Positions 33,946 through 43,164 of a stretch of 64,000 nt of DNA are shown here, in pieces. Origin of the DNA: Megalopta genalis (taxonomy: Eukaryota > Arthropoda > Insecta > Hymenoptera > Halictidae). The translations under genes and the position numbers were made by a program. The notes below the pieces were generated by a model, which had not been told where the DNA came from, ran no database searches, and was given only the letters and a program-made list of their open reading frames with translations. Numbering within the stretch: position 1 is the first letter of the stretch; every line of letters starts with the position of its first letter. Location: contig NW_027476382.1 in assembly GCF_051020955.1 (NCBI RefSeq), positions 1 through 64,000 of the forward strand, written 5' to 3'.

Positions 33946-35925
33946 TTAGTCGCGGGACGTGACACCTTCCCCCTTAGATAGCAAATTTCTAAGAGAAATT
34001 TGTTCCAGGTTTCGGATGGCTGCTCGGCGTTCGGCAGTATCGGGTTTGGTTGTCTGTGTCTGGCAATCTACGCTGGTGGGTCCTGAATCATTGTCCACAT
34101 TGACTTGATATTTATTCTCGCTGGCACGGTGAAGGAGGAGGTGTGTGATTGAGCTCCATGCTGCTCCGCATAGATGAAAACCGCAACCATACGTAGAATG
34201 TATCTGATAGCCTTGTATTATCGTATCCACTATTGTTTTAAATATTTTAAATATAATAAATATACCAATTAGTCCAGCGCTAACGGATCCGAAGCGTAGG
34301 AATCCGTTCCAAAATTTGGTTGCTGCATTCTCGGCTATTTGATTTAATGTATCCTCATTTATCATATCCATAAGAGACAAGGTTCCGCTCGGAATGTTTT
34401 TTCCCGTCATTGTCCGTGCCATTGAATTTATTATTGCTGCTTTTTCTGCCGGGAACATGATATGATCCCTCAAGTTATTCAAGTCCTTTTGAGTGTATAT
34501 GCCGCTAGTGGCTAGGTTTAATGGGTTGATATAACGCCAAATTGGTTCTTTTAGTGGTTGTAGGACTTGTGGAGGAACCGTCTCCGTCGGCCTAGGTAAC
34601 AATTTATGCCAAGACTGATCAATTTCGTACATAACAGGTAACACATGGCTGCAGTCTCTCTGCGTGCCATGGTTAGAGAGTATTCGTGTTTTGGGCGTTA
34701 AGAACATCGTGCGGTTATTGTGAGTAACTGGTAACTCATTATAGCATTCTTGAGCGTGTCTTACTTGTACGTTCACCGGAATACATTTTATAATGTGAAT
34801 CACTTCTCCAGCAACCAGTGCCATATGTCCGGGCAACTTGGTTACTGTTTGGGCAAATTCATCTGGTTTTAGCGTAGCCAAGGTTAATGCGTTTGTCAGA
34901 ACTTGCTTCTCTAGATCGCATTTTTGTTTTAGCAAATTCCGATAAAGGGTGGTCATCTGTGTTTTTATGTGTTTTTCAATGTACACGAATTTAGAGTTGA
35001 TATACGTAAAAATGTCGAAATTTTCTACACGTGTCCTCTTTGCCGTTGTGAACGTGTTTCCCTTATTTTTTTCAAGAATAAAGAGTTTTGGATGTTCGGT
35101 TTGGAACAGCGTGTATCCACAAATCGGCATTTCGCCCGTTTTGGTAAATGCGAACGTGATTTCTTTGGTTGTGAGTGCAAATACAGATGGGGTTGGTTGT
35201 TGATTCAAGGTTTCTGTAATTTTTGAGGCCAGTCCTTCATACAGTACATCGTATTGGTCAAATTTGCAGGTTGAAACTGGGAATGGTTTCCAATAGGTGT
35301 AACCGTCTTCGTTGTCAAGGCATGTGCCACTTTGAAAACCACAGATTGTTCCTGATTTTAAAATGACTTTGTTTGCCTCTAGACGAACTGGAACGGAGGA
35401 TGCTCGTATAGTTATTGTGGCAGTAGCTTGCACTACTACATTCTCCCATGACCCGTATGGGTCCGAGAAGTCGGCTCCATGACAGGTTCCATCAATATTT
35501 AGTTTACCAGCCATCGTGAAGGGTCGAGTTACCGTGGTATTAGTTTTTAACCCATATAGGAAAGTATTTCTTCCTGCGTGAAATATTCCAAATTGGTGCA
35601 TTTGGTTGCACTCTTCTTCGGTTGTTGTTTCCAAGTATTGGTTGATGCCATTTTGCACTGCCGAGATATGTGAGTGCATGCCGCAGTAGTGTATGGTTCT
35701 TGCTATTTCCACTTTACATTGTATGACGTCTACGTAGTTGAACTCTGACAGTTGTAGCAGTTGAATATATGTTTGCTCCGTCTTTGTGGTTAATTGCTCG
35801 GTATCGCAATCGCCAATTTCATTGAGAGATACCGTGGTGATATTCAGGTTATTGCCGCTGCAATCATATCCGACGATGGCCCAGCTTGTTCGCACATAAC
35901 AAAGCATCAACCAAATAGTTAACAT
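33946..35925 (-). CDS. env: Envelope glycoprotein of element 3
   Basis: The ORF encodes 659 residues from an ATG at 35,925. A signal peptide (MLTIWLMLCYVRTSWA) precedes IVGYDC. The ectodomain is Cys-rich with NxT/S sites and shares the CGMHSH, DGYTYW, CGYTL, HVxPVxY-like and HIMFPAEK features with element 1 Env. A membrane segment near residues 545-575 (SAGLIGIFIIFKIFKTIVDT) is followed by a cytoplasmic tail of about 85 residues. The last codons overlap the polypurine tract and the first 19 nt of the LTR. The type of glycoprotein may be that of arthropod negative-strand RNA viruses such as chuviruses, which is a guess from memory. It lies 118 bp downstream of the second accessory ORF and probably needs a spliced RNA. 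Confidence 0.87.
   Translation of the reverse strand: MLTIWLMLCYVRTSWAIVGYDCSGNNLNITTVSLNEIGDCDTEQLTTKTEQTYIQLLQLSEFNYVDVIQCKVEIARTIHYCGMHSHISAVQNGINQYLETTTEEECNQMHQFGIFHAGRNTFLYGLKTNTTVTRPFTMAGKLNIDGTCHGADFSDPYGSWENVVVQATATITIRASSVPVRLEANKVILKSGTICGFQSGTCLDNEDGYTYWKPFPVSTCKFDQYDVLYEGLASKITETLNQQPTPSVFALTTKEITFAFTKTGEMPICGYTLFQTEHPKLFILEKNKGNTFTTAKRTRVENFDIFTYINSKFVYIEKHIKTQMTTLYRNLLKQKCDLEKQVLTNALTLATLKPDEFAQTVTKLPGHMALVAGEVIHIIKCIPVNVQVRHAQECYNELPVTHNNRTMFLTPKTRILSNHGTQRDCSHVLPVMYEIDQSWHKLLPRPTETVPPQVLQPLKEPIWRYINPLNLATSGIYTQKDLNNLRDHIMFPAEKAAIINSMARTMTGKNIPSGTLSLMDMINEDTLNQIAENAATKFWNGFLRFGSVSAGLIGIFIIFKIFKTIVDTIIQGYQIHSTYGCGFHLCGAAWSSITHLLLHRASENKYQVNVDNDSGPTSVDCQTQTTKPDTAERRAAIRNLEQISLRNLLSKGEGVTSRD
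33965..33975 (-). other. Polypurine tract of element 3
   Basis: The minus strand reads AAGGGGGAAGG directly before the LTR. The env reading frame runs through it and ends inside the LTR. Confidence 0.85.
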
Positions 35926-36043
35926 CTGGAATCAAATGTTTATTTTTTTTTATGATACGCTTTCTTTTACAAATTTGTTAAGTTTACTTATTTCATCATA
36001 TAAACTTAGAAATAAATTGCCGCAGTAGTGTAATAGTAGTAAA

Positions 36044-36502
36044 TTAACGTCCATCATCAAAATTCATTATGTGTTCGCTATCTATAGCATAACCCGACGA
36101 AACGTATACCCATTGTTCGTAACTTAGCACAAAGTGAGTCTCAATACATTGAGGACACTGGGATGCACATTTCACGTTCACAAGAGGCGCGAGGCAATTG
36201 TTGCATTCGTTGAGGTGTAGAAGTCCCTCGGAGGAAGTGATGGCATGATTCCATTCGATTAGTTCAAATTGTTCCTTTAAATTGCTGTCTAAGTCTTCAT
36301 AGCAATATGCACATAGGTTATTTCCGGGATAGGCGGTGTTAGTTAGTCGGAATATTCCTTGCGTTATTAGTCTTACACAGTAATGATTTAGAAGAATAGC
36401 GTAGATGTCTGGGTAGTCTTCAGGAATGACTCCGTCTATGGTTTGTAACAAGTTATTATATTCTTCTACACTGTATTCTTGTAATGGGTTCGGGACCCCC
36501 AT
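36044..36502 (-). CDS. Accessory CxxC-rich protein 2 of element 3
   Basis: The 152-residue ORF lies between pol and env. It has three CxxC pairs, CAYC (64-67), CNNC (100-103) and CPQC (116-119), a zinc-ribbon-like pattern. An IDGVIP...Y motif lies near residues 22-34 and a conserved W near 131. It is a paralogue of the neighbouring ORF, with the same spacing between the CxxC pairs (32 and 12 residues against 31 and 12). Only 7 nt separate the two genes. No similar gene is present in element 1. No family was recognised; zinc binding is inferred from the cysteines. Confidence 0.75.
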   Translation of the reverse strand: MGVPNPLQEYSVEEYNNLLQTIDGVIPEDYPDIYAILLNHYCVRLITQGIFRLTNTAYPGNNLCAYCYEDLDSNLKEQFELIEWNHAITSSEGLLHLNECNNCLAPLVNVKCASQCPQCIETHFVLSYEQWVYVSSGYAIDSEHIMNFDDGR

Positions 36503-36509
36503 TTTGACT

Positions 36510-37022
36510 CTACCACCTGCAGATTACGTCAATTAGCAGGTTTGAGTTTATTGCAGCCCACCCGCTTGTTGACAGTTCTAAATATTCTTCAATGCACTCT
36601 GTGCATCGCCAAGCCGGACGTACATTGGCAATCCGCACGTCGCATTTATGACAATGCACCGCCCACACTATTGTGTGCACATTTCCCAGCGAATGCCATC
36701 CACCTTCGTGAAAAAAGGGCTGATCTTCTTCATCTGCACCCAAGTAACACTCTTGGCACAGGCGGCGTCTCAATCGGGATACGTAGATCGGGGTCCTTGA
36801 TACCGCAATTATACAAAATAATTGGAGGAGCCGTCCATATGTTTCCGGATGATGGATTGGTAAAACTCCGTCTATTGGTCCGTAGAATTCTTCCAAGTCC
36901 TCTGGATCTTCTTTATAGTTTTCCCGGGGAATTGGCATACTGGTTGAAAATACAGAATTGAGTTTAGGTTCCTTCTTATTTATAATTTGCAACAGTCTGT
37001 GGTCTTCGTCGATAGTGTCCAT
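36510..37022 (-). CDS. Accessory CxxC-rich protein 1 of element 3
   Basis: The 170-residue ORF starts with ATG 47 nt downstream of the pol stop. It carries CQEC (89-92), CHKC (124-127) and CTEC (140-143), with basic residues SRLRRRL just before the first pair. The IDGVLP...Y motif (50-62) and the final W-containing segment match accessory protein 2, so the two arose by tandem duplication. The acidic N-terminus (YKEDPEDLEEFYG) has no counterpart in protein 2. Being open in both copies despite divergence argues for function. Transcriptional or nucleic-acid-binding accessory roles are possible but unsupported. Confidence 0.75.
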   Translation of the reverse strand: MDTIDEDHRLLQIINKKEPKLNSVFSTSMPIPRENYKEDPEDLEEFYGPIDGVLPIHHPETYGRLLQLFCIIAVSRTPIYVSRLRRRLCQECYLGADEEDQPFFHEGGWHSLGNVHTIVWAVHCHKCDVRIANVRPAWRCTECIEEYLELSTSGWAAINSNLLIDVICRW

Positions 37023-37069
37023 TCAGTCCGTCAGTTGTATGTAGTCTTCAAGTCGATGGTCGGTATATT

Positions 37070-40000
37070 TTATATTTTAGATCTAATATGAGCTAGTTTT
37101 AATTTATTAAGGTGAACGGTACGCAGGGTACCTCCAAATAAGATTTTTACATTCTCCTTGGGTAGGAGTTCTATAACCTTGTGCGGGCCGGTGTATTGGT
37201 TACAGAATTTACCTCTCAACGGTTCTTTCAGTAAATATACCAGATCTCCTGCTTTAAAATTTTGAGGGTTTATTCGTTTGTCGTAATAATGTTTCGATCT
37301 GGTTTTCGCTGCAATCAAATTTTTTCGAGCCGATAATTGTAATTTGTTTATTGTAGTGTGTAGTTCTTGGAGATAATCTGCGTAGGTAGGTTCTACGTTT
37401 TCTCTAACGGGATTGTAGCTGCTAGGTTCGCGAGCAATTCTACCAAAAATTAGTTCATGAGGAGAAAACTTAGTACCTTCGTGAACAGAAGTATTGTAAG
37501 AAAACATTGCTAGTTCTAACCAGTCGTCCCAGTTAGACGAGTTCGTTACATATTGTTTAAGGTATTCTATTAAGACGTGATGTGACCTTTCGATAGAACC
37601 ATTACTCTGCGGATGATATGCGGTAGTTTTATAATGTTTTATTTTAAATTTCTTCGACACCTGTTTCATTAAATTTGACGTAAAGTTAGAACCTTGATCC
37701 GTTAATATTGCCCTGGGGGCTCCGAATCGGCATACTAGATGTTTGATAAAGGCATCTGCTATATCCGCAGAGGTGATTTGATCTAAAGGTACAGCTAAAG
37801 AATATTTTGTTAGTAAGTCCTGCATGGTTAGTATATATCTATTTTTCTTTTTAGTTTCCGGCAAAGGACCAACTATATCTAGACTGACTTTATCAAAGGC
37901 GTTTCCCGGTGTATCTGTTAACACCATGGGTTGCCTTGTTTTTATTCTAGTTAGTTTTTTTAGTTGGCATTCGTTGCATGTTCGGATGAAGTTCCGAATA
38001 TCCTTTTTTATTCCATCCCAATAAAATTTTTGTCGAATTCTATGATATGTTTTCGTAATACCCTTGTGTCCTCCTATTGCAGATGCGTGATTTTCGTTTA
38101 TAATACTTAGTCTCTCTGTTACTGGAGGTATTGTGATCTTACCAGTACATATGGTTATGTTTACATTCCGGTCTCTAAATATTTGTTTGATTCCATTTAG
38201 TATGTACTTCCAAGGGATATCTTCTATAATTTCTGTTTTTCGTATTGAAAAAGATTCCAGTTGTAGTTCTTCTGCTACGTCCAATAATGAGGCCAGAAAA
38301 TTGGTAACATTTGTAGGCTCTATAGGCGTGTGATTATTGGCTTTGACAGGGAGTGCTATAATGTAGAATGATTCGGTAGGATGAAGTCTGGCTCGTTCAA
38401 ACGTTAGGTCGATGAATGTTCCCAATTGGTTAGCTTCGTTTAATTCTTTCGCACCTTCGTCGATTGGATTGCCGTCCATGTCAATGAATACGACTTTGTG
38501 TGTTTTGCTCATGTTCAAGGGCTCACGGCTTTCAGTTATGTGTAAGTGCGGGTTGCGTTGTTGGTCGTGGTCTTCGATCGCAGTCTCGTCAGGGTTGCTC
38601 AAGGGGCTTATATGTTCCCAAAGCACGTCTCCTTGGCTAGGCGTTAGTTCCATGTCGTTGGTTATTGAATTGTTCTCGGGTACGTCATCAAACAGTCTGG
38701 CGGCTATCGGTTCGGGTGATGGTTCTTCTATTTCTTGGTGGTATGGTGCTGGTGCTGGTATAGGTGTGGTCAAGTCGTCACATTTCTTACGTTTTCTTGT
38801 TGCGTCGAACATGGATGAATCGTCCGATGAGATGTTTAAGTCATCCTTTTTCTTCTTTAATGGGTTGTTTATAGAAATATATTCTTCTGCATCTTCGAAA
38901 GATATAGAGGCCGTTCTCTTTCTGGCTGATTTCGTTTTATCTACAGGTTGGATAGGTAGGCATTGTTCGGGTGGATTTCTTGACAAAGCGTCTGCGTTGG
39001 CGTTGGCTCTGCCTTCCTTGTATTGTATTTTATATTCGTATTCTGATAATTTCAATTTCCATTTCCACAATCTTGAGGTTGGGTCTTTGATTGAATGTAG
39101 CCATACTAGTGGTTTGTGGTCTGTAACTATGTTGAATGGTCGTCCGTATAGGTAAGGCCGAAAATATGTGGTGCAGTATACAATCGCAAGACATTCCTTC
39201 TCTATTGTTGAATATTTTTGTTCGGCAGGATTTAATACACGGGAGGCGTATACTATGGGTAGATCCTTGCCTATCGCCCCCTGACTCAGTACACCTCCAA
39301 TAGCATATCCGGACGCGTCAGTTGTTAAGTTGAATGTTTGTTTGAAATCCGGAAATTGAAGTATTGGTTCTGTTACAAGGGCTTCTTTTAACGTTTGGAA
39401 TGCTTGTTCCTGGGTTTCTCGCCATTTGAATTGGGTATCCTTTTTTAGTAGATCGGTAAGAGGTTTAGCTGTTGCAGAAAATTTTTGGATAAATCTGCGA
39501 TAATAACCAGCTAGTCCTAGGAATTGTTTAATTTGTTTTGGATTTTTAGGTTTTGGGAATTTTTTCACTGCCTCGATCTTTTTGGGGTCTGGTTTTAGAC
39601 CGGACTCGCTAATAATGTGTCCTAAGTAGGCAACTTCATGTCGTAGAAACTCACATTTGTCTGGTTGTAGGGATAGGTTGGCTTCTCTTAGACGATTCAT
39701 CAGCTTGTTGAATTTCATTTCATGTTCTTGTAGCGATCTGGCATATAACACAATATCGTCTAGATATACGAATAATTCAGTCCCTTGTAGTCCAGACAGA
39801 ACGCTATTCATTAGCCTTTGAAAGGTGGCTGGTGCGTTCTTTAAGCCGAATGGCATTCTTTTGAATTGAAAGTGTCCATATGGTGTTGAAAAAGCTGTTT
39901 TGTGTGCATCCTCTGGTGCCATTTTAATTTGATGGAATCCAGAAGCTAAGTCGAAAGTGGAAAAGTATTTCGCGCTTCCAAGTTGATCGAGGATTTCCGT

Positions 40001-41026
40001 GATATTAGGTAACGGGTATGCGTCATTGATCGTTTTATCGTTGAGGTTTCGGTAATCGATGACTAGGCGCCATCGTTTATTTCCTTGCGAGTCAGCTTTT
40101 TTGGGTACAATCCACACCGGAGAGTTGTATGGCGATATTGATGATTCCACTATATTCGTGTCTAGCAATTCTTGTACTTGTTTGTTAATTTCCTCTTTAT
40201 GTACTGGGGGAAATCTATATTGTCGTGTGTTTATTGGAATATCGTCTGTCGTTGGAATTTTGTGCCGAGATAAGTTGGTTCCTTGTAGTGTTTCCCCTGG
40301 GATGTAAAATCTGTCTGCGTTTCGTTCGATTAGTCGTAATATGTTCTTCTTTTCTTCCGAGTTCAGATGATCTAATCTTAGTAATTTTAGTATTGCTTGG
40401 AGACGATCTTGACGGCATATTGTCGTTGTAAGGCATGTTTTTATTTCTTTATCCTCGGGTTCCTCAAATTGTTGAAGCTTAACTACGGGTATGTCGAGGA
40501 CATAATCCTTTAATGTAGTATTAGTCGCTCGGATATGAGCTCGTCCCTGGCTATTGGTTACGATCGCTTCACCGATGAATATACCATTTTCTTTGGTTAT
40601 GAGTGGTATATAACCTTGCTTTTCTTCCGAATTTATTATGGTAACCGTGATTGCTATCGATGTTCGTTTTGGAATTGTTACTTGTTGGGGTTCATAGAAA
40701 GGTATGTAAGTGTTTCCCCAATTTAAGTGTTTCCCGGAGTAGTCAATTGTTGCTTGATAAGTTTGCATGAAGTTGGATCCTAAGATTCCACATTGGTCTA
40801 TCGGCATTTTATCACTGACAACGTGAAAGAGTACTGGATGACCTGCTATCCTGATTTTAACAGTCCCTAAGGTGTCCAGGATTTCGGCCGAGATTCCTCT
40901 AATATGAATAATGTCGTCAGTGTTGATGTCGTCAGAGCTGGATATCATGCATTCTTTTATTAAATTAACTTCTGACCCAGAATCTACAAGGAGTGCAATT
41001 CCGTGCATGTCGGGTGAGGTGATCAT
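37070..41026 (-). CDS. pol: Pol polyprotein of element 3
   Basis: From the first ATG the ORF has 1,318 residues and is intact. The order is protease (LLVDSGSEVNLIK, D15), RT with YLDD at 421-424, RNase H (TTDASGYAIGG), DALSRNP near 680, an acidic and Ser/Pro-rich linker, an extra domain near 840-975 (VVFIDMDGNPIDEG to NITICTGKITIPP), an integrase HHCC motif and the D,D-35-E core (LDIVGP, TDQGSNF, GSIERSHH). It ends with a stop at 37,070, unlike element 1, where pol runs on into env. It is in the -1 frame relative to gag. All catalytic residues that I checked are present. Confidence 0.93.
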   Translation of the reverse strand: MITSPDMHGIALLVDSGSEVNLIKECMISSSDDINTDDIIHIRGISAEILDTLGTVKIRIAGHPVLFHVVSDKMPIDQCGILGSNFMQTYQATIDYSGKHLNWGNTYIPFYEPQQVTIPKRTSIAITVTIINSEEKQGYIPLITKENGIFIGEAIVTNSQGRAHIRATNTTLKDYVLDIPVVKLQQFEEPEDKEIKTCLTTTICRQDRLQAILKLLRLDHLNSEEKKNILRLIERNADRFYIPGETLQGTNLSRHKIPTTDDIPINTRQYRFPPVHKEEINKQVQELLDTNIVESSISPYNSPVWIVPKKADSQGNKRWRLVIDYRNLNDKTINDAYPLPNITEILDQLGSAKYFSTFDLASGFHQIKMAPEDAHKTAFSTPYGHFQFKRMPFGLKNAPATFQRLMNSVLSGLQGTELFVYLDDIVLYARSLQEHEMKFNKLMNRLREANLSLQPDKCEFLRHEVAYLGHIISESGLKPDPKKIEAVKKFPKPKNPKQIKQFLGLAGYYRRFIQKFSATAKPLTDLLKKDTQFKWRETQEQAFQTLKEALVTEPILQFPDFKQTFNLTTDASGYAIGGVLSQGAIGKDLPIVYASRVLNPAEQKYSTIEKECLAIVYCTTYFRPYLYGRPFNIVTDHKPLVWLHSIKDPTSRLWKWKLKLSEYEYKIQYKEGRANANADALSRNPPEQCLPIQPVDKTKSARKRTASISFEDAEEYISINNPLKKKKDDLNISSDDSSMFDATRKRKKCDDLTTPIPAPAPYHQEIEEPSPEPIAARLFDDVPENNSITNDMELTPSQGDVLWEHISPLSNPDETAIEDHDQQRNPHLHITESREPLNMSKTHKVVFIDMDGNPIDEGAKELNEANQLGTFIDLTFERARLHPTESFYIIALPVKANNHTPIEPTNVTNFLASLLDVAEELQLESFSIRKTEIIEDIPWKYILNGIKQIFRDRNVNITICTGKITIPPVTERLSIINENHASAIGGHKGITKTYHRIRQKFYWDGIKKDIRNFIRTCNECQLKKLTRIKTRQPMVLTDTPGNAFDKVSLDIVGPLPETKKKNRYILTMQDLLTKYSLAVPLDQITSADIADAFIKHLVCRFGAPRAILTDQGSNFTSNLMKQVSKKFKIKHYKTTAYHPQSNGSIERSHHVLIEYLKQYVTNSSNWDDWLELAMFSYNTSVHEGTKFSPHELIFGRIAREPSSYNPVRENVEPTYADYLQELHTTINKLQLSARKNLIAAKTRSKHYYDKRINPQNFKAGDLVYLLKEPLRGKFCNQYTGPHKVIELLPKENVKILFGGTLRTVHLNKLKLAHIRSKI

Positions 41027-41052
41027 AACTGTCGGTGTGTTGATAGTAGAGT

Positions 41053-41771
41053 CTAGTCGAACAGTGATAGCTCGCTTAGGTCTATCTCTGCGTTTTCCTC
41101 TTGCGTCGATTGTTTGCTTGGGCCTTTGGTCTTCTGTATTATTGATTGCGTTGGTGTTGATGGCCCAGGCACCGGAGATACAGGTTTCTCCGTGGTAGCT
41201 GGTTTTATTTTCATGACTGAACGGCGCTGGTTCGGGTTCGCTCCCTTGGGTGCGCCGGCATTCCCATGGGAGGAGTTGCCGTTTCCCGTTCGTTGATTGC
41301 TGTATGGAACGATTTCGCCAGAATCGATTTTTGCTTTAAATTTGTAGCAATCCTTGATTAGGTGGCCTGGCTTTTTACAATAATTGCAAGAGATCTGTTT
41401 GGTTAGAGAATTAGGATCGTTGCTTGAGTTTTGATTTGTTTCAAACCTCCTGGGCGGTAGGGTGGTATTCCACTGAGGCCTTTGTTCAAAAGCTTGTCTA
41501 TTCGGATTTCGATGTTGGTTTATTGGTTGTCCGTAATTTCTGTGATCTCGAAATCTAGGGTTGTAGGACTTAGCCCTTTCTTCCTCCACCTCGATTTCTT
41601 TTGTGATTTTGATCGCGTTGGTGTATACGTCTTCTAGATTTTTGTAACCTTCTAGCTTGATCCTGATGCTAATTTCAGATGGGAGACCTTTGATGAAACC
41701 ATCTATCACTTCACTGTCGATAATTTTTATTAAGGCTTCAGGCAGCCCCTTGTAGTTTGCCCGTTCGCCGT
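41053..41771 (-). pseudogene. gag: Gag of element 3, C-terminal part
   Basis: This is the downstream half of an interrupted gag. It contains FIKGLPSEISIRIKLEGYKN, an Arg/Asn-rich region and a CCHC knuckle CNYCKKPGHLIKDC, ending LSELSLFD. The pol frame starts 26 nt beyond the stop in the -1 phase; GAAAAC near the gag end may be the slip site but is not a canonical heptamer. The other part of the gene lies at 43,165-43,487, beyond the solo LTR. Removing the LTR and one 4-bp target copy (1,397 bp) would put both parts in one frame. Confidence 0.88.
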
Positions 41772-41835
41772 TGTTACGTCTCCCGACGTATTGATGTAAC
41801 CATATAAATGCGGATTCGGTAAGCTAACGCCTTGC

Positions 41836-41926
41836 CGGGTCGAGCGCCGGGCGCTCGAAAAATTTTGGAAATAGGTGTCAAATTACATCGTAATTTGACA
41901 CCCTTTTCAGGCCCGGGCCTTCAAAT
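41836..41926. promoter_or_regulatory. Palindromic module in the U3 start of the solo LTR
   Basis: It contains CGAGCGCC G GGCGCTCG and GGTGTCAAATTAC ATC GTAATTTGACACC, the latter having perfect 13-bp arms. It is shared with LTR 3; the LTR of element 2 has lost 38 bp of it. Confidence 0.65.
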
Positions 41927-42130
41927 CGACCTAGCCATAAGAACATAGATTATATATATTAACCCGAACTAATTATAGGAAGATATACTACATTCGAGCC
42001 CCTATCCTACGCTCTCCCGATACCCATCCTACCGTTCAACCCATTACCGACACCTCCGCCAACGTTACCATACGAGTAATACCATAAGAAGCGTTCAAGC
42101 GTTTACCGACTCTTCCACTGTTGTTACCAT

Positions 42131-42439
42131 ATGCGTAATACCGTAAGACGTGTGCAAGCGTTAGCTTTAGAACACCAAAGACGCGCTCCACTAGCCGACT
42201 CACCAGCATTCCCTGGCATCCCCACTCCGGAGGATTCCCCACCACATGGTACGCCCCACTCGTACCTCCCCGGAGCAGCAACGCCCCCACAACCGAAGGA
42301 GGTCAGAGCACCAGCGAAGATCGTCAGTTCTACTCCCAGCTCCACCGAGGAACGACTTCCTCTGGAGACCTCCCCGCACTTTACTATTTCAACTCTACTC
42401 CCAGTCGTAGTTAATATTAGGAGTCTAAGTGTATCTTAA
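42131..42439 (+). CDS. Pro/Ser-rich 102-codon ORF in the solo LTR
   Basis: This is the second copy of the ORF at 26,130-26,438, again open over its full length, with two residue changes visible (ALALEHQ, GAATPPQ). Two near-identical copies cannot show selection, so coding remains uncertain. Confidence 0.3.
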   Translation: MRNTVRRVQALALEHQRRAPLADSPAFPGIPTPEDSPPHGTPHSYLPGAATPPQPKEVRAPAKIVSSTPSSTEERLPLETSPHFTISTLLPVVVNIRSLSVS

Positions 42440-42667
42440 TCTTGAATATATTCTTTAATACTTAGTTATTGTCGTACCCTTCAATCTTCAATCCTAACTT
42501 CTTCACGGCAAAGGAAACGATTGTCGCCTATGGTCGAACGGTTGTCTAAACCCTTTCTGACTGCCAAGTTAATATACGCACGGAGCTCACCCTGAATGCT
42601 CGGTATAGAGACTTGAGGCTTTCGGTTGGAACCTGACAACAGTCCTTCTAAGCGACATAAGCTCCCC

Positions 42668-42991
42668 ATGCCAAAACGCGCCGGTCGTAAATATCAGCTT
42701 CGGAAGCTTTGCCGAAAAACCAGCGCGATCGCTGACGGCTCACGGAGATTCGACCGCCAACGAAACTACGAGGCCCGTATCATCGCCCAGCTTCAGCGAG
42801 CCGTGAGGCATCCATACGTCGAGCTGGTCCAGTGGAGCAAGCCCCGTCCGATCGACATAGACGATTCCACGTCCTACCCTCCAGTCTACGCGAAGGGAGA
42901 CCCACGTCGAAGGCGCTACACGACGTTCATCTTGAAGCGAGCCGCACTCCGAGCCCTCGAGGTCGCCCGGTCTATCGACCCGATGTACTAG
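42668..42991 (+). CDS. LTR-encoded small basic protein, family 2 (solo LTR copy)
   Basis: From ATG the 107-codon ORF starts MPKRAGRKYQLRKL and keeps GDPRRRRY. It is intact and nearly identical to the copy in the LTR of element 2. In a solo LTR the ORF retains its own promoter region, so it could in principle be expressed without the rest of the element. Confidence 0.5.
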   Translation: MPKRAGRKYQLRKLCRKTSAIADGSRRFDRQRNYEARIIAQLQRAVRHPYVELVQWSKPRPIDIDDSTSYPPVYAKGDPRRRRYTTFILKRAALRALEVARSIDPMY

Positions 42992-43164
42992 ACCGTCCGG
43001 TGAGTGCTTTTTGTAAACCGCCTATTCGCGAACGCATGAGATCCCGGTAATACACCGAACGTACGAGTCGCGTGTGTACCCAAAGGTTTGCAACGTACGT
43101 CTTGATCCGCGGTATTCGTGCGAATATATATATTTTTCGGGAAACGACGCCGCGGGACGTAACA

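Larger units (their letters stand above)
31770..33964 (-). repeat. 3' LTR of element 3 (2,195 bp)
   Basis: The ends are TGTTACGATC on the left and GGGACGTGACA on the right, followed at once by a polypurine tract, which fixes the boundary. There is no second copy here, so the length rests on these ends. Within it, in sense order, are a palindromic module (33,841-33,929), 80-bp GC-rich tandem repeats (33,011-33,445), 35-bp hairpin repeats (32,331-32,540), a small ORF with one stop (31,923-32,243) and an AATAAA (31,913-31,918). It is long for an LTR. Confidence 0.82.
41772..43164 (+). mobile_element. Solo LTR of family 2 inserted in gag of element 3
   Basis: The 1,393-bp sequence has perfect inverted ends TGTTACGTC / GACGTAACA and is flanked by the direct repeat CCGT at 41,768-41,771 and 43,165-43,168. 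It is the reverse complement of the LTR of element 2 with few differences, and is antisense to element 3. It carries the 102-codon and 107-codon ORFs intact. A solo LTR arises by recombination between the two LTRs of a full insertion. It is therefore younger than element 3. Confidence 0.95.

Noticed and set aside
38412..39155. A 247-codon plus-strand ORF.
   Set aside because: It is antisense to the linker between RNase H and integrase of element 3 Pol.
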